DNA of 64,000 bases from NCBI GenBank assembly GCA_963682055.1, contig OY821745.1, positions 4,285,501-4,349,500 on the forward strand. The letters are read 5' to 3'. Source of the stretch: Primula veris (taxonomy: Eukaryota > Streptophyta > Magnoliopsida > Ericales > Primulaceae). The notes beneath the pieces are model-generated. The model did no database searches. It saw only the letters and a program-made list of their open reading frames with translations, and was not told the DNA's origin. The position numbers were made by a program, and so were the translations under genes. Of this stretch, positions 20,324 to 32,624 are shown piece by piece; positions within the stretch are counted from its first letter, which is position 1; the number at the start of each line of letters is the position of its first letter.

Positions 20324-23300
20324 CTACTGGTAGTACTTCCTTAAGTTGTTGACGTTCCAAGGTCGGTCCATCGGGACGTCGTTGGGGAGACGACCCAACA
20401 GGTAGGCCCCGTTCCCTACCGCACCGAGGATTCGATAAGGGCCTTCCCAATTGGGGCCTAGCTTGCCGTCGGACTGTATCCTGGTGTTGTTGTTTACTCT
20501 TCGTAATACGAGGTCTTCATCTTGGAAACGCCTGGCGTTCACTCTTTTGTCATAAGAACGCCCCAGCTCGTTTTTATATTCGGCGTTACGGATGGCCGCA
20601 ACCTCCCTTCTTTCTTCGGCGTAGTCTAGCTTTAGCCCCATCATCTTTTCATTAAGCCCGTTTTCCACCATGTTCGTCCTCAGAGAAGGAAGCCCGATTT
20701 CTAACGGGATGACGGCTTCCATTCCGTAAGTGAGGCTATAGGGTGTCTGTTGAGTGCCCCGTCTTCTCGTCGTTCGGTAGGCCCAAAGGACGTGATGCAG
20801 CTCTGCAGCCCATCGTCCTTTGGACTTGTCTAGCCTCTTCCTGATTCCGTCGAGTACGGTCTTGTTTGACACCTCAGCTTGTCCGTTGCATTGAGGGTAC
20901 GATGGGGTCGAATAGTAGTTCTTGATGTGATACTTTGCATACATCGCTTTTAATTTGACCCCGGTGAACTGTCCCCCATTGTCCGCGACGATTGAGTAGG
21001 GGATTCCGAATCTGGTGATCACGTCTCTCCAGAGGAAACGTATCACTTCGGCCTCTGTGATTTTCGCTAAGGCCACGGCCTCCACCCACTTTCAGAAGTA
21101 ATCGGTGACCATGAGGAGGAACTTCTTTCCCCCCGGGGCCACGGGGAATGGTCCGACGATATCCATGCCCCACTGCGCAAAGGGCCAGGGCGAGGTCACG
21201 CTGCTCATTTTTTGCGCCGGGGCATGGGGTATAGGTGCGTACCTCTGACACTTCTCGCATCTGAGTACGAAAGCTTTGGCGTCCTTCTGCATGAGGGGCC
21301 ACCAATATCCGTGGGTCAAGGCTCGGTTGGCCAGCGATCTGCCCCCGGTATGGCTCCCACACGTTCCTTCGTGAATTTCTTCCATGACCCTTATCACCAT
21401 GTTGGGGTGGACGCAGAGTAAGTAGGGGCCAGAGAACGATCTTTTATAGAGCTTGTCGTTGGGAGCTATCCAGAATCCGAGTGCCGTTCTTCTTATTTTC
21501 TCGGCCTCTTTCTTGTCTTTGGGAAGATCACCGGAGCGATGGTATTCGATGATGGGGTCCATCCAGCTTGGCTCCGGTGGGAGGTCAGTCACCATGTTAA
21601 TTGTTGCCTTAGCCTCGATGCTAGGCGAAGGGACATATTCTATGGTGATGACTCTCTCTTTCTTATCACTCATGACCGAGGCTAGGGTCGCTAGTGCATC
21701 GGCGTGGGTGTTCTCGTTTCTATTGACGTTGACGATTTCTTGGCATTCGAAGCTTTGGAGTATTCCGGAAGCGATAGCCACGTAGCTGGCCATTCTCTCG
21801 TCCTTCGTCTGAAATTCGCCACTGATCTGGCTGCTGACTAATTGGGAGTCCGTATGTACCAGTATCTTTTTGATTCCGAGGCTTCAGGCCATTTTTAAGC
21901 CGGCGATCACGGCCTCATATTCGGCCTCGTTATTCGTGGCTCGGAAGCCAAGCTGGATTGACTTCTCGATCACATCCCCCTGGGGAGATCGGAGCACGAC
22001 GCCAAGGCCGGACCCTTTCTTATTGGCGGCTCCATCCGCATGCAAGGTCCAGGCCTCGGGGGCACGACCTGTGACGTCGGGGCATTGAGTCGTCCTGGTG
22101 AATTCTGCCACGAAGTCGGCCAGGGCCTGTCCTTTGACGGAAGTTCGCGGCGCATAGCTGATGTCGTAGGCGTTCAAGTGGCAGGCCCACTTCATCATTC
22201 GTCGAGAGAGATCCCCCTTTTGGAGTATTTCTCGCACGGGCTGGTCAGTATAGACCACAATGCTGTGTGCAGAGAAATAGTGAGCAAGTTTTCGTGAGGC
22301 CACGACGAGGGCTAGGACGAGTTTTTCCAAAGGCATATACCTAGCCTCGGCATCGAGGAGAGTTTTGCTCACGTAATAGATAGGCCTTTGCTCCCTGTCG
22401 AGTTCCTTGATGAGGACGGCGCTGACGGCTATCTCAGACACGGCCAGGTATAGGGTAAGGACATCGCCTGGGTCCGGCTTGGTTAGAAGGGGCGGACTTC
22501 CGAGGTAGTCCGCCAGCTCGGTGAACGCGCGCCGGCATTCATCGGTCCATTCGAATTTCTTCTGGGCTTTTAAGGCCGTAAAGAATGGCTTGCATCGGTC
22601 CCCGAACCGGGCAATAAATCGGTTGAGGGCGGCAGCCATCCCGGCTAGCTTTTGTATGTCCCTTCTCTTCTCAGGTGTTTTCAAATTTTTCAAGGCAGAG
22701 ATCTGGGACGGGTTTGCTTCGATGCCGCGGTGGGTCACCATGAACCCCAGGAATTTGCCGGCGCCTACCCCGAAGGCACATTTAGAGGCGTTCAGCTTCA
22801 GGTCATGCCTTCGTATTGTTTCGAACACCTCTCTTAGGTCGGATAGGTGGTCCCTCTCCTGGGTGCTTTTTACCACCATATCGTCAATATAGACCTCCAT
22901 GGTTCGGCCTATGTTCTTAGAGAATATCTTCGTAACCATTCTCTGATAGGTCGCCCCGGCGTTCTTGAGCCCGAAGGGCATCACCTTGTAGCAGTAATTT
23001 CCCCTTGGGGTGATGAAGGCAGTTTTTTCTTGGTCGGCCTCCGACATAGGTATTTGGTGGTAGCCGGAGCAGGCATCCAGGAAGCTCATTCTGGCGGCCC
23101 CGGCCGTAGAGTCCACTATTTGATCGATTTTGGGCAAGGGGAAAGGATCCTTTGGACAGGCCTTGTTGAGGCTCGTATAATCGATGCACACCCTCAACTT
23201 TCCGTTCTTTTTGGGGACCACTACGGGATTGACGAGCCATCTGGGGTAATAAATCTCCCTGATGGCCCCGGCCAGCAGAAGCTTCTCTACTTCCTCGTTT

Positions 23301-25904
23301 ATGGCATCGGCATGCTCTGGACTGACACGGCGCCCCTTTTGCATCACGGGCTTGGCATCCGGGTTGACGTTAAGTTTATGGCAAGCGAGGTCGGAACTGA
23401 TGCCTGGCATCTCGCTTGGACCCCATGCAAAATTGTCGAGGTGTTGGAGAAGGAGTTCGACGAGGTCGGTGACCTCAGGTTTGGTAAGCTTTGCTCCCAC
23501 CATAAAAAAGTGGTCCTCGTCATGTCCCGGGATTTGGATTTTCAGCAGTCCTTCCTCCACCTTGTCTTCGGCCTCAGGCCCCATCTTTTTGTTTAGTTCC
23601 CTCAGCAGCTTAGGGTCCTCTGCCTCGATGTTCATGGCACTTTGGGCCGGCATCATCTCTTTGCCGGAATACACGGCCATGGCACAGCTGCGTGAGACTT
23701 TCTGATTTCCCGAGATGGTTTCCACACCAGAATCAGTTGGGTACTTAACCTTTTGGTGTAAGGTGGAGGAGACTCCATCTATTCCGTGGAGCCACGGGCG
23801 CCCCAATATCACGTTGTAAACAGAGGGGACATTCACCACCGTGAACTCCACGCCCATTACTTTCGTACCAGTTTTCACGGGCAAGGTTATGTTTCCTTTG
23901 GGCCGGACCGCTTCAGAGTTGAATCCATACAGGAGAGGGACGTCGGTTTCCAACTGTTCCTCTTTGAGTCCCATCTTTCGAAAGAGGTCTTCAAAGAGTA
24001 TATTGACCGACGCTCCTTGATCAACGAGGATCCGTCCTACAGCGCATAGGCCTATCTGTGCCGAGATAACGAGGGCATCAGTGTGGGGCACATCCACCCC
24101 CACCAGGTCGAACTCAGTGAAGCTTACATCCGGCTTGGAATTGCGCTTATACTTTTTCCGAGGGCTTGAGCTTTCTGCGAGGCAGACGTACTGCTTCATC
24201 AAGGCTTCCCGTGCTGAGGTTCTTTCTGCCCCATTCTGGATTGACCTTTTGGGCCCGGAGTGAATGACGTGACAGATCATCACCGGTGGGGGGAGGTCCC
24301 GCTGCCTCTCATCAACCCCTTCTCCATCTCGGTCGGATTCTCTTCGTGATTTGACATATTTATCCATTAGGCCATCCCGGACCCATCCCTCGAGCCTGGC
24401 CTTCAGACCATGGCATTCGGAGGTATGGTGGCCGCGACCCCTGTGGTATTCACAGATTTTGTCGTTAGGCCCTGGGGCCGGCTCGTTCCGTAGTGGGAGA
24501 GGCCAAGAGAAGAAAGGCTCGTTCTCGATCTTGTTAAGAAGGTCGACGAGAGGTAGGCGAAAGGTGGTGGAATAGGCAGCGCCCGACCCCGAGGCGACAG
24601 GGGTTTGATGCCCCGGTCGGGGGTCCTCTTTTCTTCTTTTAGGGGCCGGTTGCAGGTTTCTTCCCGTTCGTGTCCGCTCCATCCTTTCCGCTATGGGCCG
24701 GTTCCTTCGAGGGCTCGTTGCGACGAACCGGTCCCTTGGCTGGTCGATAAGGGCTACCGAACGTGTTGCCCCGGCTGACCTCATGTCCTTCTCAATGTCG
24801 ATATGCTGTTTTATGAGGGACCTGAGTTGAGGAACAGAGTTGGGTGGGGTCGCGATCATCTCGTTTCGGATCCTGCTCCCAACTACCATGTTTTGCCTAA
24901 AGGCAGCTATGGCGGTGGAGTCGGGACAGTCCGCGCATTCGGCATGCTTCAGCCAAAACCGACTATCATAGTTCTCGAGGGTCTTTTTAGATTGGACCCT
25001 CACTTGATAGAGTTGCTCCGGCTGGGCAGCTCTCTCTTTCAAGTTTATGAACCGGTGTGCAAAGTCATAAGCTAGATCGTCCCAACAGTGGATAGAATTA
25101 ACGGGCAGGGACTGGAACCATTTACTAGCGAGCCTTCCCAGGCTGGCGGGAAAGCACCTGCACATTAACTGGTCAAGGTGTGACCAATGGTTCATCTGGT
25201 ATCGGTAGTGTCGGAGATGAGCCTCTGGATCAGAGTCCGCATTGAAGGTTTGGAGGATAGGGGCGATAAAGTTTCGGGGGGGGGACACTGTATTCAATTT
25301 CGTCCGAGAACGGGGTGCTGCGGGTAGAGGCCACGATTTTCAACGCTGCCTCACCAGCTGCATCGTGCCGTCCGCGTCGGCCACGTCTCCGTGTCCGAGG
25401 TGGCTTGTCGGTTTGGGCATGACTAGATTCTGGCCTTGAGTCCCGACTGCCATCCTGCCAACGGAGCCGCGAATGTATACTCCGCTCGTTATCGCGGCGA
25501 GAATTTCCTTCTTGGGAATGCTCCGACTCCGCACCCCTAGCCGGCTCCCTGGGAGTCTCTAGGGGGGGTCGTCGGAGGGGTCCCAACCTGGACATCACGC
25601 TTTTAACGGGGACGGGAACCGATTTGTCTTGGCTCGCGCCTTGAGCGGGCTCGAGTTCTGGCTCCATCAGCGAGGCTATCAAGGCTTTCTGGGCCGCAAG
25701 AGCGACGAGCTCTTTTTGGTGGATATCGATCATCATCTCTGTCAGCTCGGCCCGCGATCGGGGTGCGGGAGCTGTTGCGGTCAAGGGAACGGGCTCCCTG
25801 GTAGATGCGGTCCTAGGGGTCTCATCGAAAGAAAGCGTTCTTGGCATCCCAAGAGCGTGGGGGGGTCGAGACGATGGGGTGTCAAATCGGTTATTGCCAG
25901 ACAT
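20324..25904 (-). pseudogene. gag-pol polyprotein gene of the Tat element (one frameshift, two stops)
   Basis: The reading begins at 25904 (MSGNNRFDTPSS). It shifts frame in a run of nine C (minus strand, about 25277-25285) into the frame starting 25297 (first in-frame ATG), then continues to 20324. In 1,137 residues of the second frame: gag core about 10-170, a C/H motif (CEYHRGRGHHTSEC) at 282, aspartic protease VDQGASVN at 425, reverse transcriptase 655-865 with YIDDM at 803, RNase H 915-1065, and the start of a second RNase H (LHADGAA, NNEAEYEA). TGA stops at 21884-21886 and 21092-21094 interrupt the same frame. Beyond them integrase shows H-H-C-C (HEGTCGSH, CEKC) and the DDE residues (GMDIVG, VADNGGQF, GQAEVSNK), and it ends NVNNLRKYYQ. 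Active-site residues are all present, so the lesions look recent. Confidence 0.92.
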
Positions 25905-25946
25905 GTTTCTTTTAAGGACGGGGAGTCGAAGCTAACGCGTTTAGGT

Positions 25947-25964
25947 TTCCCACAGACGGCGCCA
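25947..25964 (-). other. Primer-binding site
   Basis: On the minus strand TGGCGCCGTCTGTGGGAA begins two bases after the 5' LTR. The first nine bases, TGGCGCCGT, match the complement of the 3' end of plant tRNA-Asp; the rest diverges. This fixes 25967-26651 as the 5' LTR. Confidence 0.7.
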
Positions 25965-25966
25965 AT

Positions 25967-26651
25967 TGGCGAGCTTGATTTTCTTCCCAAGCTCGGCTTA
26001 ATCAATTTCGCGTTGGCTCCGATCTTCCGAGGTGGTCAGGTATGCTCCGGCGATTAGATGGTCTACGTGCCTGCACAAGGAACGAACAGGGGCCCAGGGT
26101 TGCTACCGGGTTTTCCCTCTCCAACGATCAAGTCAGTATCGGGGTTAACTGAAAGTAGGAATATAATAAAGGGTGAGGGACCGGGCCGGTTACAAGTCGG
26201 TGTATCGAGTGGTATAGATAGTGTTCAGGGGGTCCGGGTTGTTTAAGCTTTATCTCTCTTCTCTCTATTTGTGCGTCCCCCTCTAGGTAGGATTAGGGGG
26301 GGTATTTATAGGGAGGTTCAGATGTGTATTAACCCTTGGATCACTGTACTGTAAGATGCTGATCCAACGGCGTCAGTCATTTATGACTCTGACAAGAGTA
26401 CTGTCCTTTCCCGGGGCCCAGTGGAGGTGTCCTGTGATTGGGCCACGTCGATGAAACGTCAGGAGGGCCCCCCAAAGGGGGCAGTAGCATTAATTGGTGA
26501 AGCGTATCGAGTACGCTTCTTTGGGCCGGCCTAGCTTCACCCCGTTTGGTGATGAGCCGGGGGGGTGAGACATCCACTATGTAGGGCCCCGGTTTGTTCG
26601 TTTCCGTGGTGATATCGGTCCGGACGAGGGGACACTGACATTCCCTCGCCA
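25967..26651 (-). repeat. 5' LTR (685 bp)
   Basis: It has TGGCGAG/CTCGCCA inverted ends and is followed by the target duplication ATAAG. TATTTATA at about 26303-26310, read on the minus strand as TATAAATA, could serve as the LTR core promoter. It contains the 142-bp segment missing from the other LTR. Confidence 0.93.
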
Positions 26652-27139
26652 ATAAGTACATAAGTAATTTTTTACTTAATTATTAACATTACTTGCAGTC
26701 TAGATTATTAACAAAACTTTCTGCTTAATGTAACCATGTATAAAATCAAACTAACAAAACAATGTATCAAGTGAAGATGATTCGATTTTGAAATTGTTAT
26801 TAACTGATAGCATTCACTATTTTTTGGGGTACTTACATGACATGCAGGTTGATAGTTAATGTTCAAAATCATACTGTATATGAAATGATGAGATATACAA
26901 AATCAGTTGTTTTTAAATAATATATATCCACTGTCTCTCCTGATCGATCCGTTAAAATCCTGTTGATATAATCAAAAATCAAAACGATTGGAAGGTCTTA
27001 ATTAAGCAAAACAATCCAATTAATGGTCTCAATTTTGAAATTCCTCAATTGATATAATCAAATCATAGCTTAAACATTATAAAGGTCTCAATCAATTACA
27101 ATTAATCTTGGAAGAATTAAGAAACATGGTCTTTACATT

Positions 27140-27288
27140 TTTTTATTTTTAAAGAGGAGAAACCCCCCTCAATTTTATTATATCAATAAACGGATACCAA
27201 GTTACAAACAAAAACTAGGAAGAAATAAAAATTAATTACCTGTTCATACAAAACTAAAACAGAAACCGACAACAAACTATATGAAACA
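27140..27288 (-). mobile_element. Short LINE-like 3'-end insertion (minus strand)
   Basis: A T-rich start (poly(A) on minus) is followed by CCCCCCTCAATTTTATTATA, like the complement of plant LINE 3' ends. It is flanked by an 11-bp direct repeat, GTCTTTACATT, at 27129-27139 and 27289-27299. Length 149 bp, so heavily 5'-truncated. Confidence 0.65.
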
Positions 27289-27494
27289 GTCTTTACATTG
27301 ATGTCACGTATATAAATTAAATTAGACACCTTTTTCCTAACTCTTTCATCTAGTAAACTTGATAAATAATTTTTATAATTGAGGGGATCTATACAAATCT
27401 GACCTGCTTTAAACCTTGATTCAATAGTATTACTTTTGCATTTCCTAAAAATGGACTACGTATTTCAAACTAGGCAACTTTTTGGTGCAGTGAG

Positions 27495-27715
27495 AAGATG
27501 AAGACAAACAACCTTTTCTCTAAATCTTGTGATCTCTTATCTTATACTTGTGCTTAGCTAAGAAAAACTTGGTGGTATTATAGTCTAACTTTTAATAAGA
27601 AAAGACAAATTTGCAATTACATGTCATGTGAAAAAATTTAGATACCCACGGGTTTCCCATCACTGACCTAATGTGATTAATTAGTTCATAAAACTTTTAC
27701 TTTGTATAATAGGGA
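27495..27715. repeat. Local duplication, copy A
   Basis: It aligns with 28045-28365: AACAACCTTTTCTCTAAATC, TTGTGATCTCTTAT, TATAGTCTAACTTTTAATAA and ATGTGATTAATTAG are shared in order. It lacks the mini-hairpin found in copy B. Confidence 0.7.
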
Positions 27716-27726
27716 AAAGTTAGGGC

Positions 27727-27835
27727 ATTGGTCCCGCCCCAGCGGTAAAGTAGTCACTGTGATGTTTGGGAGGTCTCGGGTTCGATTCTTGAAAGCTCTC
27801 CCATCACTTACTCTTTAAAAAAAGTAACTCATTTA
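27727..27835 (+). mobile_element. Possible tRNA-derived SINE fragment
   Basis: GCCCCAGCGGTAAAGTAG resembles a polymerase III A box and GGTTCGATTC, 30-40 bases on, a B box. An A-rich stretch (TTTAAAAAAAG) follows. No target duplication found. It does not fold as a tRNA. Confidence 0.35.
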
Positions 27836-28044
27836 ACAACTATCATAGTTATATATATAATTTATGTGATTAAATATGGAAGTATATTTTGGAGGGATTT
27901 CAATGGAAAACAATGTAAATCTATAGTAGATATTTTGTTAAGGAAATATGTGTATCAAAATTTAATTTAATTTATTTTTATGATTCATTACTAAATCTTG
28001 GTGGGATTCTCTACACTATAAAGAAACTGTTATATGTAAACTGC

Positions 28045-28365
28045 CTGAAGATAAACAACCTTTTCTCTAAATCTTGTGATCTCTTATATTATACTTGCGC
28101 CTAGCAAAGAAAAAACTTGTATTATATATAGTCGATGAAATGGTTAGAGTTGCTGATACGGTTGCTCTTATAGTCTAACTTTTAATAAGAAAAAATAAGT
28201 TTGCAATTACAAGTCATGTGAATTATTTTAGTCCGGTTCCCCCAATACAAGAAAATGTTCATTTACCAACGGTTTTTAAAAAATCAACGGATGGTAAATA
28301 AACTTTTTCTTGGACTTCATGTGATTAATTAGCTCATCATATAAACTTTTACATTTTATATTACC
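28045..28365. repeat. Local duplication, copy B
   Basis: Paralogue of 27495-27715. It carries two extra segments: about 40 bases near 28125-28165 and the mini-hairpin at 28247-28312. Confidence 0.7.
28247..28312. mobile_element. Mini foldback element (about 66 bp)
   Basis: ACAAGAAAATGTTCATTTACC at the left is nearly the complement of the right end (GGTAAATAAACTTTTTCTTG), leaving a loop of about 25 bases with an inner AACGG/CAACGG pair. It is absent from the paralogous copy A, which serves as an empty site. Confidence 0.5.
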
Positions 28366-31114
28366 ACAGTTAAGTACTTAAGTATATGATTTACAAAGTG
28401 TTGGGTATTGATTTCCAACACAAAGATCTAGGGTTGTCGGCAAAAGATTTGCAATTAATTATAAGTGACTATCCAAATTGTAAGCATTGGCACCCTCTCT
28501 AATTATCACATTGTATGTATAACTAATTTTGTAGTAACAGTAATTTGTCTCTCTACTAAGTACTCTTTTCGTTGAGTGCTTATTGTAATCAAGATTCAAG
28601 ACTAAGCTGTTTTAATTTATTAATATGGCAGGCATTTAGTGGAAGGGTTAGTTGGCAATCAATGGACAATATATAATTATTATTAGGGTTGATTTCTTGT
28701 GCAACATAAATTGTCAAAAGAGTAAGAATGATGTTCGCTTTCTTCTTTCTAAAGTTTTTATGTGTATGTTTTTAGCTGTCTCCTCGTTTGCCATGCATAT
28801 AAGGTCGATCCCTTTGCTGAAATCTGGCATGTAATATATAGTTTTAAAAATTGATTGATGATATCATATCAAGTTTTTTGGTAATGGCAATGACAGTATT
28901 AATCTTCGAAGTTTAAAATACGAACACCTACTTTTTATCATCGAATAATACACGAACAAAGGTGAAATTGTATCATGATTACATGTATGTGGCTTAACCA
29001 GATCGATATGGGTTTCATCCTTAAGAGAGACCGTTGCAATCTAATACTGGGTCGTTTACCGAAGAAAATACTGTGAATAAAAAATAGATTAACTAAGCAG
29101 TTTTCTTTTCATTTTATCCGCAAGAAGGCCCTAAAATTTCTTTCATTTTATCTGTAACTCTCACCAAAAAAAAAGTTAAATCGCAGACGGAAATAGTGAC
29201 AGATTTGGCTTTTTAACGCCTTAATTGGAGATAATTGAAGACGGTATGGTGACGGATTTGGTCCACCCGGATTGCAACCTTGTTTTGTAATGTCTATCTT
29301 CCTGCGCGGGGCCGGGGGGGGGGGGGGCATTGTTAAAGTCACCTTCAAAATTTACCAAAAAATTTTACAATAGGTCGACCAATCATTTATTAAATACACT
29401 TATGCATTTCGAATTACAACTGAATTGATTAGAGCACGTAATTTGCCAGAGACTCCTTTTGTTCAGTAACATATTGTTGTGCATGGTACCAATATTGTAA
29501 TTCTCCCATCTAACAAATGTGAGAAACCAATTAAATTGGTAATGCATTTCTTTCTCTATCTATAAACATATAGTAGTAGCTAGCTAGAAAGGTAGCTAAT
29601 TGAGCATTTGAGCTACTAAATCCTCATTAATTAGATACTGAAACATGAGGTAAATCAACTTTTGTTCACAACAAGTTTGTACGCGAACTTAATTCAATGT
29701 CAAATCATCTTTTGGTGCAATGATTTGCTAAAGAGAAACTAGAAGATTTATGCTTCAAAAACCAAAGGCAAATAAATGAAAGTTGCATTCCAATTAGGGG
29801 ACCAGTGGGGGCCTTGTTTGGATCGCAAATTCACCGATCCATTGCTGAGCAGTCAATTTCAATGTTCTACTTTTGGTCTTTCAAACATTTTCCATTATCA
29901 TTTGTTTTCCTTTTTGTAAGTGAAAATTTGGGGCCACCAAATTAAGCGAGACAAAATGGTACGTGGCTAAGAATGTGACAAACAATATAGCACGCACGAA
30001 AAGCTAATATTCTATGAGCCAAAATTTCTTTTTCACAACAAAAAAAAGGTGCTTTTTTCTTAATAATAAATTACTGTTTTTAGACATAATTTTTAGCTAA
30101 ATTGATGAATATTTTCTCTCAAATTAGTTAAATTTTAATTATCATAAAAAAATCTACTAATCTCAATACAAAATAATTTGAGTACAACTATTTGCTATAT
30201 TTACCATACACAACTATATCTATAATAAGTTATAACACATGAGTATAACCTAAATACTATATTTTTTTTTATCTTTACCGATCTACAAAATACTACGATC
30301 AAATGAAGCCAGAGTTGCAATGATATGTTTTGTGTTTTTTCTTTGGGCTATTCTTAAGTGTTAATATATTCACATTTGTAACCATTTTTTTGTGTGTATA
30401 AGGTAACACTTGTCACCTTTGATTACTACTCAATGGTGTTTTTTTTTTTTTTTAAATTCACTCAATGGTGTTTGCTTGTTGTTGATGTAGATGTCCACGT
30501 GTGAGGGGTGGGTACTCATACACCTATTGAATCATCTGCGCACGCTTGCACTCTTGAAAAAAAATACAATCAGTGTAACATTTTTCGACACGATCTAGTG
30601 TTGAGAACTAAAAGTTATGGCTTTTTTTTTCTTTGAAGTTACATTTATTGCATTAATTATAAAAAGTAGATTTATATTGTTAGAACATTCACATCATATT
30701 TTTTAAACTCAATTTTCTTTAAATTTGATAAGATTATTTGTAAAAAATCATTCACATCACATCATATTAAACTCTCTATTTTCAAAATTATCACTATCAC
30801 TCTTTATAAATGAAAAATATTAATTCTCCTCATCAATCAAAAAATAATATTTTATTTTAGGTCTCATCTTCAATCATGTATTATTTCAACAAAAAAAATA
30901 AACTAAGTCTTAAAATACAATACAAAAATTAATAAATTATTAATAGAGAAAATGTTTTGAGAAGATTGAAAAATCAACTAAAATTTAAGTGAATCTCTAA
31001 ACATCAAAAAATAAGATTTTCACTACTTATTTGATAAATATATTAGAAAGTTCATTAATTATGCATCTAAAGGGATTAGCGTGTAAGGGAAATAGGCAAT
31101 ACATATGATTAAGC

Positions 31115-31258
31115 AAAACATACAATACCTAAAAATTTATTTCTAAAACATACAAACATAACATTACACATATTTATTAAAGTTTTATATTTTGAAAAAA
31201 AAAGTTTTGGTTTGTAATTTTTTATAATTAAATTTAAAAGTCAGTATGTTTTGATAAC
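31115..31258 (-). repeat. Dispersed repeat related to 39400-39720 (inverted)
   Basis: Read on the minus strand it contains TTACAAACCAAAACTTTT and AAACTTTAATAAATATGTGT, the same blocks as the two direct copies near 39.4 and 39.6 kb. Confidence 0.55.
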
Positions 31259-32548
31259 GGTAGGATCCTACTCCACGGTCCTAAGAATGTGCAACTTTCA
31301 TTACCTCAGAACTAAATGATTCCTAGGGCTTGAAACTAGCTCTTACCAAAGCTATAAAAGTTATGGGTAATTTTTCTTTCAACAACATTCAGGTCCACCA
31401 CGTGAAAAAAATTCAAGTGTAAAACAACACAATATTTACGTACAAAAACTTTTTGTAGACATGGAAAATCTTGTTTAATAATTTACTTTAAAGTTTCAAC
31501 TCTATAAAATAAATGAAGAAAAGACATTCTAAAAAGTGTAGACAGGATAATATAGTAGAGCAAGCCTAGGACCAACTTTTGTGGCTAATTCCTTCACAAT
31601 TTGCATAAATACAAAAGTTCAATCTTGGTATATATATTCCAACTTTAGTTATCTGAAAACTCTTATTTACATTGGAAATCGTGTTTTGCGTTTTCCGCTT
31701 CTTGTTTATCTGGTTTTCTTAGGTAAATCTGTGATTTCTATAATGGAATATACTTAATTTATCCGTTTTCAATCCTTATACCGCTTTCTCTAGTCAGTTT
31801 CAAATTAACTGGATTCCAAACTCATATTACTACAAATATTATACATTAACATGTGTCACAATGATCTATGCAGTTTAAATGAGAATTATATTTGGTCTCT
31901 AAGCTTTCTAATGCAATAATGTCGGTCCTGAGTTATTTAAGGATGTTAATTAAGTTAGCGATCTCTCGGGAGGAAATTCATGGACACGACGAAAACTCAT
32001 CATATGACCCATGGTTGATGCCTCTTAGGCTCTTAGAGTAAATCCATTCCTTTCACTATAAAACCTGATACCCTCTTTCACTATAAAACCATAATCACCT
32101 ATCACAGTGTTTTTCCTACTAACATCTTACAAAATAACATCCTCTGAAAGATTGTAGTGAGGGTATACATGCAAGAAAATTAAGGAACAATTTCTTCGAT
32201 CCCCGACTGGTTATGTGTTTATGGACCAAGTTAGCACATTTAAAAATTATGAAATTAATTAACCAGCAGTTTAAAATTGAAACTATGTGGAAAGAAGTAT
32301 AACTTTATTTCAGACTATGGTTAGCATTAATGTAGTTTAACCCAATTCTAGTTTACCCACAAAACATTCTCAAGAATGATCAGCTAATAGAATGGACCAC
32401 CAAAACTAAAGTGGTCACAAATCCAATAATTTTCAACCATAGTTGGTGCCCTGAAACATTGTTAATTAAGCCTGACACATGGCACAATATGATTGGTGTA
32501 AACATCCTTTATTAGGTGGTGCTTGAAATACCATATTCTCAAACGAAC

Positions 32549-32561
32549 TTATATATAAATA
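32549..32561 (+). promoter_or_regulatory. TATA box of the SDR gene
   Basis: TTATATATAAATAG lies about 70 bases upstream of the ATG at 32625, leaving a leader of about 40 bases. Confidence 0.6.
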
Positions 32562-32624
32562 GGCGCAAAGTTAGCTACTATTGCAATATCAAAAGGTCGT
32601 GTGAGATATTTTTGCATAGTTATA

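Larger units (their letters stand above)
15860..26651 (-). mobile_element. Tat-lineage Ty3/gypsy LTR retrotransposon, nearly complete
   Basis: The LTRs begin TGGCGAG and end CTCGCCA, and the whole is flanked by the direct repeat ATAAG (15855-15859 and 26652-26656). On the minus strand: 5' LTR 25967-26651, primer-binding site, gag-PR-RT-RH-aRH-INT (25904 to 20324), tandem repeats, an antisense spliced gene, 3' LTR 15860-16402. Order RT-RH-INT places it in Ty3/gypsy. A second RNase H-like domain and an extra antisense gene in the 3' part are hallmarks of Tat elements (Retand/Grande/Ogre relatives). By eye the LTRs differ at about six positions in the 543 shared bases, so the insertion is young. 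It is much more GC-rich than the flanks. Gag-pol is broken, so it is not autonomous now. Confidence 0.93.
26657..32540. other. Intergenic AT-rich stretch, repeat fragments only
   Basis: No coding exon that I can support. Contents listed separately: a retro-insertion (27140-27288), a duplicated segment (27495-27715 and 28045-28365), a SINE-like piece, a mini-hairpin, a short poly(T) insertion (30441-30459) and a dispersed repeat (31115-31258). A run of 14 G is at 29314-29327. CTTTCACTATAAAACC occurs twice near 32054-32091. Confidence 0.5.

Noticed and set aside
21884..25904. Plus-strand frames opposite gag-pol (for example 22847-23596)
   Set aside because: Shadows of the GC-rich polyprotein gene; no start context or domain.
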